Positions 32,830-40,616 of a stretch of DNA of 64,000 bases are shown here, piece after piece. The stretch lies in contig AUJT01000003.1 of NCBI GenBank assembly GCA_000424365.1, positions 1 to 64,000 of the forward strand, in the 5' to 3' direction. The stretch is from Lachnospiraceae bacterium NK4A144 (GTDB lineage Bacteria > Bacillota > Clostridia > Lachnospirales > Lachnospiraceae). The notes beneath the pieces were generated by a model. It did no database searches. It had not been told where the DNA came from and saw only the letters and a list, made by a program, of their open reading frames with translations. Position numbers and translations under genes: made by a program. Numbering within the stretch: the first letter of the stretch is position 1; each line of letters starts with the position of its first letter.

Positions 32830-34713
32830 TTAATCCTTCACCCGAAGCGCGCGCATGGAATTGAGGATAGCGATAACCGTGACACCTACATCTCCGAATA
32901 CAGCTTCCCACATATTTGCGAGACCGAAAGCGCCAAGGATTATCACCGCAAACTTTACAGCAAGCGCAAATGTGATATTTTCCTTAACGATTCTCATTGT
33001 CTTTCTGCCTATCTTCACTACAGAAGCGATCTTCCTTATATCATCATCCATAAGAACGATATCAGCAGCTTCTATCGCAGCATCTGAGCCAAGAGAACCC
33101 ATGGCGATACCTACATCCGATCTCATGAGTACCGGTGCATCATTTATGCCATCTCCGACAAAAGCAAGTTTTTCGCCTCTTTCTTTTGTTTCAAGGAGTT
33201 TTTCGACCTCAGAAACTTTATCCGCAGGCAGAAGTTCTGCATGTACATCATCTATACCGATCTCTCTCGCAACATTTTGTGCGGTTTCACGTCTGTCACC
33301 TGTGAGCATTACAGTCTTTCTGATACCGACCGATTTCATCTTTTTGATAGCTTCTGACGCTCCATCTTTTATGATATCTGAGATCACTATTGCTCCAACG
33401 TACACGCCATCAGCTGCTACATATACGATCGTTCCGTTTTCTGAATGCTCCGGAGATTCTACGCCCTTTGCCGTCAGAAGTGCTCTGTTCCCGAGAAAAA
33501 TCTGCTTACCGTCAACTACTGCCGAAAGTCCGTGTCCTGCTTCTTCCTTTGCGTCCTTAACCCGATTACTATCGATAGACTTTCCATATGCTTCGCGAAT
33601 CGACTGCGCTATAGGATGATCTGACATGCTTTCTCCTATAGCAGCAATTTCAAGTATATCACCTTCTGATAAACCTTTCTCATTATCCGGTAAAATTTTT
33701 GTTACCTTAAATTCTCCCTTTGTGAGAGTTCCAGTTTTATCAAATACAATAGTCGTTGTTTCTGCTATTGCTTCCAGGAAGTTTCCACCCTTAACGAGTA
33801 CTCCCATTTTTGATGCCGCACCGATTCCTCCAAAAAATCCGAGAGGAACTGATATGACCAGTGCGCACGGGCATGATACGATCAAAAAAATGCACGCTCT
33901 GTGGATCCAGTCTGCAAAGCCTCCACCTAAAATGATCGGTGGGATTATCGCGAGAAGCGCTGCGCCGATAGTTACAACAGGCGTATACCATCTGGCAAAA
34001 CGGGTAATGAATTTTTCTACCTTTGCTTTTCTTGTCGCTGCATTTTCTACGAGTTCCAGTATCTTTGCAACCGTTGAGTCTTCATATCCCTTTGTGACAC
34101 GTACTTTCAGAGTTCCCTTATCATTTACGCATCCGCTTATCACTTCATCACCGACATTAACCCTTCTCGGAACGTTTTCACCTGTGAGAGCTGCAGTATT
34201 AAGAAATGATTCTCCCTCGATAACTACACCATCCAGCGGAACTTTTTCTCCTGCACGGATAACGATAACATCGTCTATAGCTACGTCTTCCGGATCGACT
34301 TCCTCTATGACTCCATCTTTTTCAAGATTTGCATATTCAGGAGCGATGCTCATCATTTCTGTGATCGATGCTCTGGACTTACCGACAGCGTAGCTCTGAA
34401 ACAGCTCACCTATCTGATAAAAAAGCATTACTGCTGTTGCTTCCGGAAATTCTCCTATTGCAAAAGCGGCAATAGTCGCAACTGCCATGAGAAAACTTTC
34501 ATCAAATGCCTGTCCCCTGATGATATGTGTAAATGCTTTTTTCAGAACGTCATATCCTATGATGAGATACGGGATCACATAAAGCACAAGCCTTACAGGC
34601 TCGGAAACACCTATACTATTTAAGATATCCGCTTTATCTAAAACAAAAATCGCAAAGAAGATCACCAACGTGACGATAATACGATTTCTGGTTTTTTTCA
34701 TTTTCTTATCCAT
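32830..34713 (-). CDS. Zn2+/Cd2+/Pb2+-type P1B ATPase without its own HMA domain
   Basis: Metal efflux pump of 627 residues. The transmembrane metal site is SCPCALVISVPLG; the phosphorylation site is DKTGTLTKGEF; the nucleotide domain has SMSDHPIAQS (HP motif) and MLTGDRRETA; the hinge is VGDGINDAPVL. The last two helices show the P1B-2 (Zn/Cd/Pb) signature: an Asn-Lys pair in NITFALAVKF and Asp-x-Gly in FGDVGVTVIAILNS. It begins directly with the membrane domain (RNRIIVTLVIFFAIFV); the usual N-terminal HMA domain is a separate gene just upstream. Under control of the adjacent ArsR-type zinc sensor. Confidence 0.93.
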   Translation of the reverse strand: MDKKMKKTRNRIIVTLVIFFAIFVLDKADILNSIGVSEPVRLVLYVIPYLIIGYDVLKKAFTHIIRGQAFDESFLMAVATIAAFAIGEFPEATAVMLFYQIGELFQSYAVGKSRASITEMMSIAPEYANLEKDGVIEEVDPEDVAIDDVIVIRAGEKVPLDGVVIEGESFLNTAALTGENVPRRVNVGDEVISGCVNDKGTLKVRVTKGYEDSTVAKILELVENAATRKAKVEKFITRFARWYTPVVTIGAALLAIIPPIILGGGFADWIHRACIFLIVSCPCALVISVPLGFFGGIGAASKMGVLVKGGNFLEAIAETTTIVFDKTGTLTKGEFKVTKILPDNEKGLSEGDILEIAAIGESMSDHPIAQSIREAYGKSIDSNRVKDAKEEAGHGLSAVVDGKQIFLGNRALLTAKGVESPEHSENGTIVYVAADGVYVGAIVISDIIKDGASEAIKKMKSVGIRKTVMLTGDRRETAQNVAREIGIDDVHAELLPADKVSEVEKLLETKERGEKLAFVGDGINDAPVLMRSDVGIAMGSLGSDAAIEAADIVLMDDDIRKIASVVKIGRKTMRIVKENITFALAVKFAVIILGAFGLANMWEAVFGDVGVTVIAILNSMRALRVKD

Positions 34714-34734
34714 AGAAATCTCCTAATTAACAAC

Positions 34735-34790
34735 GAATCCGAATCTGTCGGATTCTCCGCGCAAGCGCGGGAGGCGGAGACTTTTTCCGT
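34735..34790. repeat. Double-hairpin repeat family R4, copy 2
   Basis: GAATCC(N9)GGATTC (34735-34755) is followed by CCGCGC(AA)GCGCGG (34757-34770), then GGCGGAGACTTTTTCC. It parallels 10639-10690 and lies between the HMA gene and the ATPase gene in their shared transcript. Confidence 0.65.
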
Positions 34791-34834
34791 CCCCGCCTGT
34801 CATTTCCATCCGTGACACAGAGAGGATACACGGA

Positions 34835-35050
34835 TCAGATTGTGATAACTGTATCCGGCTCAATTCGCTTTGCCTCTTTTACTACTTTCTCAAGTACTGC
34901 ATCAAATTCACTTTCTTCAGCTACCAGTGTGAGTTTCTGAGTAAGGAAATTCACTGTAGCATCCTGTACTCCCTCAATCTTCTTGATAGCATCCTCAAGC
35001 TTCGCTGCGCAATTTGCGCAATCAACTTCACAAGCAAATTTTTTCTTCAT
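34835..35050 (-). CDS. Stand-alone heavy-metal-associated (HMA) domain protein
   Basis: Small metal-binding protein of 71 residues, the size of a single HMA domain. The metal motif is in CEVDCANCAAKLEDAI (CXXC, Cys11 and Cys14), followed by a ferredoxin-like beta-alpha-beta-beta-alpha-beta pattern ending in DTVITI. The family delivers metal to, or regulates, P1B ATPases, and the next gene is a P1B ATPase without this domain, so the pair looks like a split form of CadA/ZntA. AAGGAG precedes the ATG. Confidence 0.9.
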   Translation of the reverse strand: MKKKFACEVDCANCAAKLEDAIKKIEGVQDATVNFLTQKLTLVAEESEFDAVLEKVVKEAKRIEPDTVITI

Positions 35051-35114
35051 AGCAATCTCCTTTTTCTGACAAGTTCATGTCTGATATTTACTGCTAAAAT
35101 TTTGGATTTACTTA

Positions 35115-35489
35115 TTACTCTTTTACATGATTTAAGCCCTGACCGATTATAGTCCTGACATGATCATCTGATAGAAAATAAAAAACTGTCTTACCTTCTC
35201 TGCGGTTTCCTACAAGCTTTGCATTTTTTAATATCTTTAACTGATGCGAAACTGCGGACTGTGTCATGTTAAGAGCTTCTGCTATATCACAGACACAGGT
35301 TTCTGATTCAAATAATACGAAAAGGATCCTTATTCTGGTTGAATCTCCAAATGTCTTAAATAGTTCTGCCAGATCATATAGTGTATCTTCATCCGGCATA
35401 TCTTTTTCTATCTTCTGAAGTCTGTCCGGATGCAGCTTGTATACGTCGCAGCTCTCTACGTCATGTAATGCCATATTTCTTTCCTCCAT
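35115..35489 (-). CDS. ArsR/SmtB-family metal-responsive repressor (zinc-type)
   Basis: Winged-helix dimeric repressor of 124 residues. The recognition helix is in MTQSAVSHQLKILKNAKLV. The C-terminal helix has Asp108, His110, His121 and Glu124, with the same spacing as the zinc-sensing alpha5 site of SmtB/CzrA. Cys65 and Cys67 (TCVCDIAEAL) match the alpha3 metal site, so both site types are present. It is the first gene of the efflux operon and has a perfect 15-bp-arm palindrome over its promoter, which indicates autorepression lifted by zinc or cadmium. Confidence 0.93.
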   Translation of the reverse strand: MEERNMALHDVESCDVYKLHPDRLQKIEKDMPDEDTLYDLAELFKTFGDSTRIRILFVLFESETCVCDIAEALNMTQSAVSHQLKILKNAKLVGNRREGKTVFYFLSDDHVRTIIGQGLNHVKE

Positions 35490-35546
35490 TAAACACTCTT
35501 TTGGGTTAAATGTTGTCGGATCTTCGTTTTCTGTTACGACGTTTAT

Positions 35547-35607
35547 TCATGAACATATGAATAACTGTTCATATGTTCATGATATAACCATACCTTAATT
35601 CCGTCAA
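35547..35607 (-). promoter_or_regulatory. Promoter and operator of the metal efflux operon
   Basis: On the minus strand TTGACG (35602-35607) and TATCAT (35579-35584) are 17 bp apart. A perfect palindrome with 15-bp arms (35547-35561 and 35568-35582; core ATGAACATATGAA, spacer 6 bp) overlaps the -10 element and the start of transcription, as expected of an ArsR/SmtB operator. Confidence 0.88.
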
Positions 35608-35651
35608 CACTTTTTTATAGAAATTCCAACGAATCTTCCTGTAAGTCAAAA

Positions 35652-35689
35652 ATGCCCTGCCGGCAAGTTTAATCCTGCCGGCAGGGCAT
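35652..35689 (-). terminator. Terminator of thrS
   Basis: A perfect 14-bp stem ATGCCCTGCCGGCA/TGCCGGCAGGGCAT with a 10-nt loop is followed on the minus strand by TTTTT, 18 bp after the thrS stop codon. Confidence 0.93.
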
Positions 35690-35706
35690 CATGATCATCT
35701 TAAAGA

Positions 35707-37479
35707 TCAAAGATTTTCAGGAACATCCTCAAGTAAGTCAAGTGAGTATTCTCTATTCATCTTGTTGCACATCTTGATAAATGTATCAAGCGGGATATTC
35801 TGCAGATTCTTCTTTGTACCACGAATATTGATAGATACAGTATTTGTCTCTGCTTCCTTATCACCGAGAACGATGATGTACGGATCACGCATTGTCTTAA
35901 AGCGTTTGATCTTAACCTTCATGTTCTCATCTGTGTAATCAGCCTCAAATCTGATACGATTCTCGAAGCAAAGGTCTGCTACCTTCTTTGCATACTCGTT
36001 GTTTTCTACACGGATAGGAACGATTCCTACCTGCTTCGGAGCAAGCCAGAACGGGAAGCTGCCCTTGAAGTTCTCGATGAGGATTCCGATGAATCTCTCA
36101 AGGGAACCAAAGATAGCTCTGTGGATCATAACCGGTCTCTGCTGGCTTCCGTCAGAAGCAATATACTTCAGATCGAAATTCAGCGGAAGCTGGAAGTCAA
36201 GCTGGATAGTACCCATCTGCCACTCACGTCCGATGCAATCCTTCATCTTAAGGTCGATCTTCGGACCATAGAATGCGCCATCACCCTCATTGATCTCAAA
36301 TCCGTCAGCTCCAAACTTGTGAGTCAGGATAGTCTTAAGTGAAGCCTCTGCCTGATTCCAAAGCTCAATATCACCCATGTAGTCCTCCGGGCGAGTAGAA
36401 AGCTCAGCTGCATATGTCAGACCGAATGTTCCGTAGATTTCCTTTGCGATATCCATGATGTCGCCGATCTCTTCCTCGATCTGTTCGTTTGTAACAAATG
36501 TATGACAATCATCCTGATGGAATTCCTGTACGCGGAAGAGTCCGTTCAGCGCACCGGATTTCTCTCTTCTATGGATCGGATCAGTCTGTGAGAAACGAAG
36601 CGGAAGCTCCTTGTAACTTCTCTGACGGCTGCGATATACATTGATCGCATTCGGGCAGTTCATAGGCTTGATCGCATAAGTATTGTTCTCATCGATCGGA
36701 ACTACAAACATTCCGTCCTGATAGTGATCCCAATGTCCTGACTGAACCCAAAGTTCCTTTGAGCTCATGATAGGGCCAGAAATCTCCTGATATCCATGAG
36801 GCATATGCTTTCTTCTCCAGTAATCAAGAAGTGCATTATATACCTCCCAGCCTCTCGGAAGCCAGTACGGCATACCCGGTGCTGTCTCCTGGAACATAAA
36901 GAGTTCCATTTCAGGTCCGATCTTCTTATGATCTCTCTCCATTGCCTCTTTAATGAATGCGAGATGATCTTTAAGACCCTTCTTATCAGGGAACGCATAT
37001 ACATAAATTCTCTGAAGCTGATCCTTATGCTCATCACCTCTCCAGTAAGAACCGGATACGGACTTGATCTGGAAAGCTGTATTCATAAGTTCCTGAGAGT
37101 TCTCAACATGAGGTCCACGGCAAAGATCTACGAAATCTTCACCTGTGTAGAATATAGTGAGTGTCTCTCCTTCCGGAAGATCCTCAATAAGCTCTGTCTT
37201 GTACTTCTGATTCTTGAAGATACTAAGAGCCTCTTCACGTGATACTTCCTTTCTTGTCCAGTCTTCACGACGCTTGATGATCTCACGCATCTTGTCCTCG
37301 ATGGACTTGAAATCATCAGTTGTCACTGCACGAGGCAGATTGAAATCATAATAAAATCCATCTGCTATCTGCGGTCCGATGGCATACTGAACATCTTTAC
37401 CAAAGATCTCTATCACCGCTTTTGCAAGAATGTGTGCCAGTGAATGACGATACAGTTTCAGAAATTCTTCTTTTTCCAT
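35707..37479 (-). CDS. thrS: Threonyl-tRNA synthetase lacking the TGS domain
   Basis: Class II synthetase of 590 residues that charges tRNA-Thr. It starts directly with the editing domain (LYRHSLAHILAKAVIEIFG, with the HxxxH motif, and the CRGPHVENS segment); the usual N-terminal TGS domain of about 60 residues is absent. Core motifs are ELPLRFSQTDPIHRREKSGALNGLFRVQEFHQDDCH (motif 2) and MIHRAIFGSLERFIGIL (motif 3), with the zinc ligand Cys in AIKPMNCPNAINVY. The C-terminal anticodon-binding domain (APKQVGIVPI) is intact. A GAAGGAG site precedes the ATG. The leader carries three anticodon-like hairpins, suggesting feedback on translation. Confidence 0.96.
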   Translation of the reverse strand: MEKEEFLKLYRHSLAHILAKAVIEIFGKDVQYAIGPQIADGFYYDFNLPRAVTTDDFKSIEDKMREIIKRREDWTRKEVSREEALSIFKNQKYKTELIEDLPEGETLTIFYTGEDFVDLCRGPHVENSQELMNTAFQIKSVSGSYWRGDEHKDQLQRIYVYAFPDKKGLKDHLAFIKEAMERDHKKIGPEMELFMFQETAPGMPYWLPRGWEVYNALLDYWRRKHMPHGYQEISGPIMSSKELWVQSGHWDHYQDGMFVVPIDENNTYAIKPMNCPNAINVYRSRQRSYKELPLRFSQTDPIHRREKSGALNGLFRVQEFHQDDCHTFVTNEQIEEEIGDIMDIAKEIYGTFGLTYAAELSTRPEDYMGDIELWNQAEASLKTILTHKFGADGFEINEGDGAFYGPKIDLKMKDCIGREWQMGTIQLDFQLPLNFDLKYIASDGSQQRPVMIHRAIFGSLERFIGILIENFKGSFPFWLAPKQVGIVPIRVENNEYAKKVADLCFENRIRFEADYTDENMKVKIKRFKTMRDPYIIVLGDKEAETNTVSINIRGTKKNLQNIPLDTFIKMCNKMNREYSLDLLEDVPENL

Positions 37480-37497
37480 TTTTTCTCCTTCTTTTCG

Positions 37498-37592
37498 CAG
37501 CCGGTCTGTACCGCAGACCGCTGATCGTTCTTTGAGAGCCTGTACCGCAGGCTGCTCGTTTATTAATTCTGCTCCGTCTGCACCTCAGACAG
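37498..37592 (-). promoter_or_regulatory. thrS leader with three tRNA-Thr anticodon-like hairpins
   Basis: In the mRNA, three hairpins occur at 37574-37592, 37534-37557 and 37498-37523. Their loops read GAGGUGC, GCGGUAC and GCGGUAC, each putting GGU at positions 3-5 of a 7-nt loop, like anticodon 34-36 of tRNA-Thr(GGU). The stems TGTCT/AGAC, AGCCT/AGGCT and GGTCT/AGACC resemble anticodon stems, and the last two have longer bulged bases. The third hairpin ends 8 nt before the AAGGAG site (37485-37490). No T-box AGGGTGG-type motif is seen. Confidence 0.7.
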
Positions 37593-37642
37593 TTCAGAAG
37601 CTCGGTGTAATTAACGGTATATTCTATACACAGAACGCATAC

Positions 37643-37671
37643 ATAATAGCCCCTGCTCTAAAAAAAATCAA
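37643..37671 (-). promoter_or_regulatory. Sigma-A promoter of thrS
   Basis: On the minus strand TTGATT (37666-37671) and TATTAT (37643-37648) are 17 bp apart. The predicted leader is about 155 nt long and covers the three anticodon-like hairpins. Confidence 0.75.
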
Positions 37672-37714
37672 GTTAAAATGAGTTAACATATGTCGGCATA
37701 TTTCGGTCAAAAAG

Positions 37715-37741
37715 CCAATGATTTTTCATCTTTCTTGGTCG
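37715..37741. repeat. R2-family fragment
   Basis: This 27-bp stretch matches 23146-23172 of R2 copy b with two mismatches (CCAATG..TTTTCATCTTTC core) and continues as GGTCGTAAAC, the variant seen in copy c. No inverted ends remain, so it is a truncated relic beyond the 3' end of the GGDEF gene. Confidence 0.6.
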
Positions 37742-37765
37742 TAAACAGCTACGCATACACTCTCA

Positions 37766-38875
37766 CTAAGAACACTTAGCAAACCCGGCTGAATTGTACG
37801 CTGATTTTTTCTGCTTAACTTTATTTTCATACATTTTTTTATCAGCTCTTTTGAGGCAGTCTTCGATTTTTTCTCCACAGGTTCTTTCCGCTGTTCCGTA
37901 TGCCAGACTAAACTTGAAATCACCATATTCCGAATAGCAGTTTTTTAACTCCTTAAATACCTCTATTCGTTTATCAAGAATATACTTATTAACATTTACA
38001 GAAATCAGACAGAACTCGTCTCCACCAACTCTGTAAAGTCTGCCAATTCCTTTAAAGCACTTCTGGATCGTTTTCGCTGTTGCGCGAAGATAATGATCTC
38101 CAACTGCATGACCTTGATTATCATTGATTTTTTTCAGATCATTTAGGTCAAAACTGATCATGATAACATTTTTTTCTTTTTTTAGCTGATGAATTCGAAA
38201 ATTAAAGACATTACGATTCTTCAATCCTGTTACTGTATCAGTCTTATAATAAAGTTCCTGAATAAACATATAATACATCAGTGTCGCGATCGAAACACAG
38301 CACCATAGTATCTGGACCGTTGGAAATATCATCTGTACCAATGTTCCAGATAACATCATCAAATAAACCAGAGTGAGATACGCTACATCATATGGTTCCA
38401 ATTCATATTCTTCTCTAAGTTTTCCATACATAAATAGTAAAAAAGAATATGCGGAAACTATCGTAACGACAGGAATCAATGGTCCTCTAAAGTAACTATT
38501 ATCAACCGGATTTATCCCGAATATTATCGGATATTTGATATTTAAAATGCACAAACCTTCGTATATCAAAATGGGGATCATTATCTTTTTTTTGCTTCTA
38601 AACATCCCCTCTTCCGTATAATAGTTAAATCCAAGCGGAACAAGAGGTGATAGCATTTTAGAAATAGAATTACCAAAATGTGCCAACACATATCCTATTG
38701 TACCTGTTGAACCAGTCACAAGCTCTGCTATCTGTTCTCCTATAACGATAAACGCGATCATCATCGATGCAAGGATAAATGCTTTTTTTACACCAGGTTT
38801 TATATATACATTATGATGAACCTGAAATATGACAAAAAGGAGAATGAAAATACTGATCAATGTTACTCCCTGCAT
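37766..38875 (-). CDS. Membrane GGDEF-domain diguanylate cyclase
   Basis: Predicted maker of cyclic di-GMP, 369 residues. The N-terminal 200 residues contain about six membrane helices (VTLISIFILLFVIFQV, AFILASMMIAFIVIG, VAYLTLVYLMMLSGTLV and others). The GGDEF domain (about 210-365) has DTVTGLKNRNVFN, MISFDLNDLKKINDNQGHAVGDHYL, and active site RVGGDEFCLI. No RxxD inhibitory site could be placed with certainty. The ATG at 38875 follows GGAGG by 7 nt; a frame 32 codons longer has no site. It is a single gene with no adjacent EAL or PilZ gene. Confidence 0.9.
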   Translation of the reverse strand: MQGVTLISIFILLFVIFQVHHNVYIKPGVKKAFILASMMIAFIVIGEQIAELVTGSTGTIGYVLAHFGNSISKMLSPLVPLGFNYYTEEGMFRSKKKIMIPILIYEGLCILNIKYPIIFGINPVDNSYFRGPLIPVVTIVSAYSFLLFMYGKLREEYELEPYDVAYLTLVYLMMLSGTLVQMIFPTVQILWCCVSIATLMYYMFIQELYYKTDTVTGLKNRNVFNFRIHQLKKEKNVIMISFDLNDLKKINDNQGHAVGDHYLRATAKTIQKCFKGIGRLYRVGGDEFCLISVNVNKYILDKRIEVFKELKNCYSEYGDFKFSLAYGTAERTCGEKIEDCLKRADKKMYENKVKQKKSAYNSAGFAKCS

Positions 38876-39070
38876 TTTCAATCCTCCTTTCTTTAAATCC
38901 ATCAGTAACTGCTGAAGAGCCTTCAGAGTTCTGACAGTTACATTCATCATTTCTTTACCGTATAATTGCAAGTTTCCATGAATACAATATACATTTCACG
39001 CAATCTACATAATTTTAATATGCTTGTTACTGTAAAGCAACAATATGGATCAATGTTTGTGCTTTTATAC
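38876..39070. other. Gene-free spacer upstream of the GGDEF gene
   Basis: AT-rich spacer between the GGDEF start and the tuf terminator. No gene or repeat was recognised; it should hold the GGDEF promoter. Confidence 0.4.
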
Positions 39071-39100
39071 AAAAAAGAGCTGACTCCCGAAGGAATCAGC
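39071..39100 (-). terminator. Terminator of the str/tuf operon
   Basis: On the minus strand GCTGATTCC pairs with GGAGTCAGC (one mismatch) around TTCG, followed by TCTTTTTT. It is the first strong terminator after tuf, about 190 bp downstream. Confidence 0.85.
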
Positions 39101-39201
39101 CCTTAATTTATGCTTGGACAAATATCTATTCAGATATGCGAAACACTGATAAACACTAGGATTACAGTGATTCTAAATATAAATTCTATCTAGTAAGATC
39201 G

Positions 39202-39292
39202 AACAAGTTACGCTAGACTTGACAAAACCTCGCAAAGCGAACTTGAATGGCACGCACTAAGCTCGATAATACCTCGCTAAGTGCTCCGCACA
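39202..39292. repeat. Interspersed hairpin repeat family R5, two tandem units after tuf
   Basis: Unit 1 (39202-39241) begins AACAAGTTACGCTAGACTTG; unit 2 (39253-39292) is GCACTAAGCTCG...CCTCGCTAAGTGC, which folds as an 8-bp stem with one mismatch. The last unit ends 1 bp before the tuf stop codon complement. The related single unit is at 1586-1630. Confidence 0.55.
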
Positions 39293-39293
39293 A

Positions 39294-40487
39294 TTACTCG
39301 ATGATGGAAGCAACTCTTCCAGATCCTACTGTACGACCACCCTCACGGATAGCGAATGTAAGACCCTGCTCCATAGCGATAGGATGGATGAGCTCGATTG
39401 TCATCTCAACGTTATCACCAGGCATGCACATCTCTGTTCCCTCAGGAAGGTTGATCACACCAGTAACGTCAGTTGTTCTGAAGTAGAACTGAGGACGATA
39501 GTTGTTGAAGAAAGGTGTATGACGGCCACCCTCGTCCTTTGTCAGAACGTAAACCTGAGCTGTGAACTTTGTGTGGCATGTAACTGTTCCAGGAACAGCA
39601 AGAACCTGACCACGCTCGATGTCCTTACGATCAACACCACGAAGAAGTGCACCGATGTTATCACCAGCTTCACCCTGATCAAGGAGCTTACGGAACATCT
39701 CGATACCAGTTACAACAGTCTTCTTAACTTCTTCCTTGATACCAACGATTTCTACTTCGTCGTTAAGGTGGATAACACCACGCTCTACACGACCTGTAGC
39801 AACTGTTCCACGACCTGTGATTGTGAATACATCCTCAACAGGCATAAGGAACGGCTTATCTGTAGGACGCTGAGGAGTAGGAATGTACTCATCAACAGCC
39901 TTCATAAGCTCAAGGATCTTGTCGCCCCACTCACCGTGAGGATCCTCAAGAGCCTTAAGAGCAGAACCCTGGATGATCGGAGTGTCATCGCCTGGGAACT
40001 CGTACTCTGTAAGAAGGTCTCTGATCTCCATCTCAACGAGCTCGATAAGCTCAGGATCATCAACCATATCGCACTTGTTAAGGAATACTACGATGTAAGG
40101 AACGCCTACCTGACGAGCAAGAAGAACGTGCTCCTTTGTCTGAGCCATAACACCGTCAGTTGCAGCAACAACAAGGATAGCACCATCCATCTGAGCTGCA
40201 CCAGTGATCATGTTCTTTACATAGTCAGCATGGCCAGGGCAGTCAACGTGTGCATAGTGACGATTCTCTGTCTCGTACTCAACGTGAGCTGTAGAGATGG
40301 TGATACCACGCTCTCTCTCTTCCGGAGCCTTATCGATATTTTCGAAATCAACCTTTGCATTACCTGCAATTCTATCAGCAAGTACGCTTGTGATAGCAGC
40401 AGTCAGGGTTGTCTTACCATGGTCAACGTGGCCGATTGTACCAATGTTAACATGGGGCTTAGTTCTCTCAAATTTAGCTTTAGCCAT
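39294..40487 (-). CDS. tuf: Elongation factor Tu
   Basis: GTPase of 397 residues that brings aminoacyl-tRNA to the ribosome. G motifs are [10 protein letters not shown] (G1), DCPGHADY (G3) and NKCDM (G4); domains 2 and 3 are complete, ending [16 protein letters not shown]. The start is the ATG at 40487 after AAGGAGG, matching the family's [14 protein letters not shown]; the longer frame is not supported. It is the last gene of the rpsL-rpsG-fusA-tuf operon. Confidence 0.98.
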   Translation of the reverse strand: MAKAKFERTKPHVNIGTIGHVDHGKTTLTAAITSVLADRIAGNAKVDFENIDKAPEERERGITISTAHVEYETENRHYAHVDCPGHADYVKNMITGAAQMDGAILVVAATDGVMAQTKEHVLLARQVGVPYIVVFLNKCDMVDDPELIELVEMEIRDLLTEYEFPGDDTPIIQGSALKALEDPHGEWGDKILELMKAVDEYIPTPQRPTDKPFLMPVEDVFTITGRGTVATGRVERGVIHLNDEVEIVGIKEEVKKTVVTGIEMFRKLLDQGEAGDNIGALLRGVDRKDIERGQVLAVPGTVTCHTKFTAQVYVLTKDEGGRHTPFFNNYRPQFYFRTTDVTGVINLPEGTEMCMPGDNVEMTIELIHPIAMEQGLTFAIREGGRTVGSGRVASIIE

Positions 40488-40616
40488 TTTTATCCTCCTT
40501 AAAATTGCACTTGCGGAGTCTCGTATGCTCCGCAAGGGCATAAAAAGATACACAACTGATTTGTATTATATTTCAACAGACGCTATTTTTCAAGCTTTAT
40601 GCCTGTGAACGGTACC

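Noticed and set aside
33626-34393. Plus-strand open frame of 255 codons opposite the P-type ATPase
   Set aside because: Antisense shadow; low complexity Ser/Thr-rich translation and no start signal.
37498-37592. The thrS leader as a T-box riboswitch
   Set aside because: No AGGGTGG-type T-box sequence or terminator/antiterminator pair was seen, and the three similar hairpins are arranged differently.
39384-40502. Long open frame of 372 codons on the plus strand opposite tuf
   Set aside because: It is the antisense of EF-Tu; composition (Cys, Ser, Thr-rich, no domain) reflects codon bias of the real gene.
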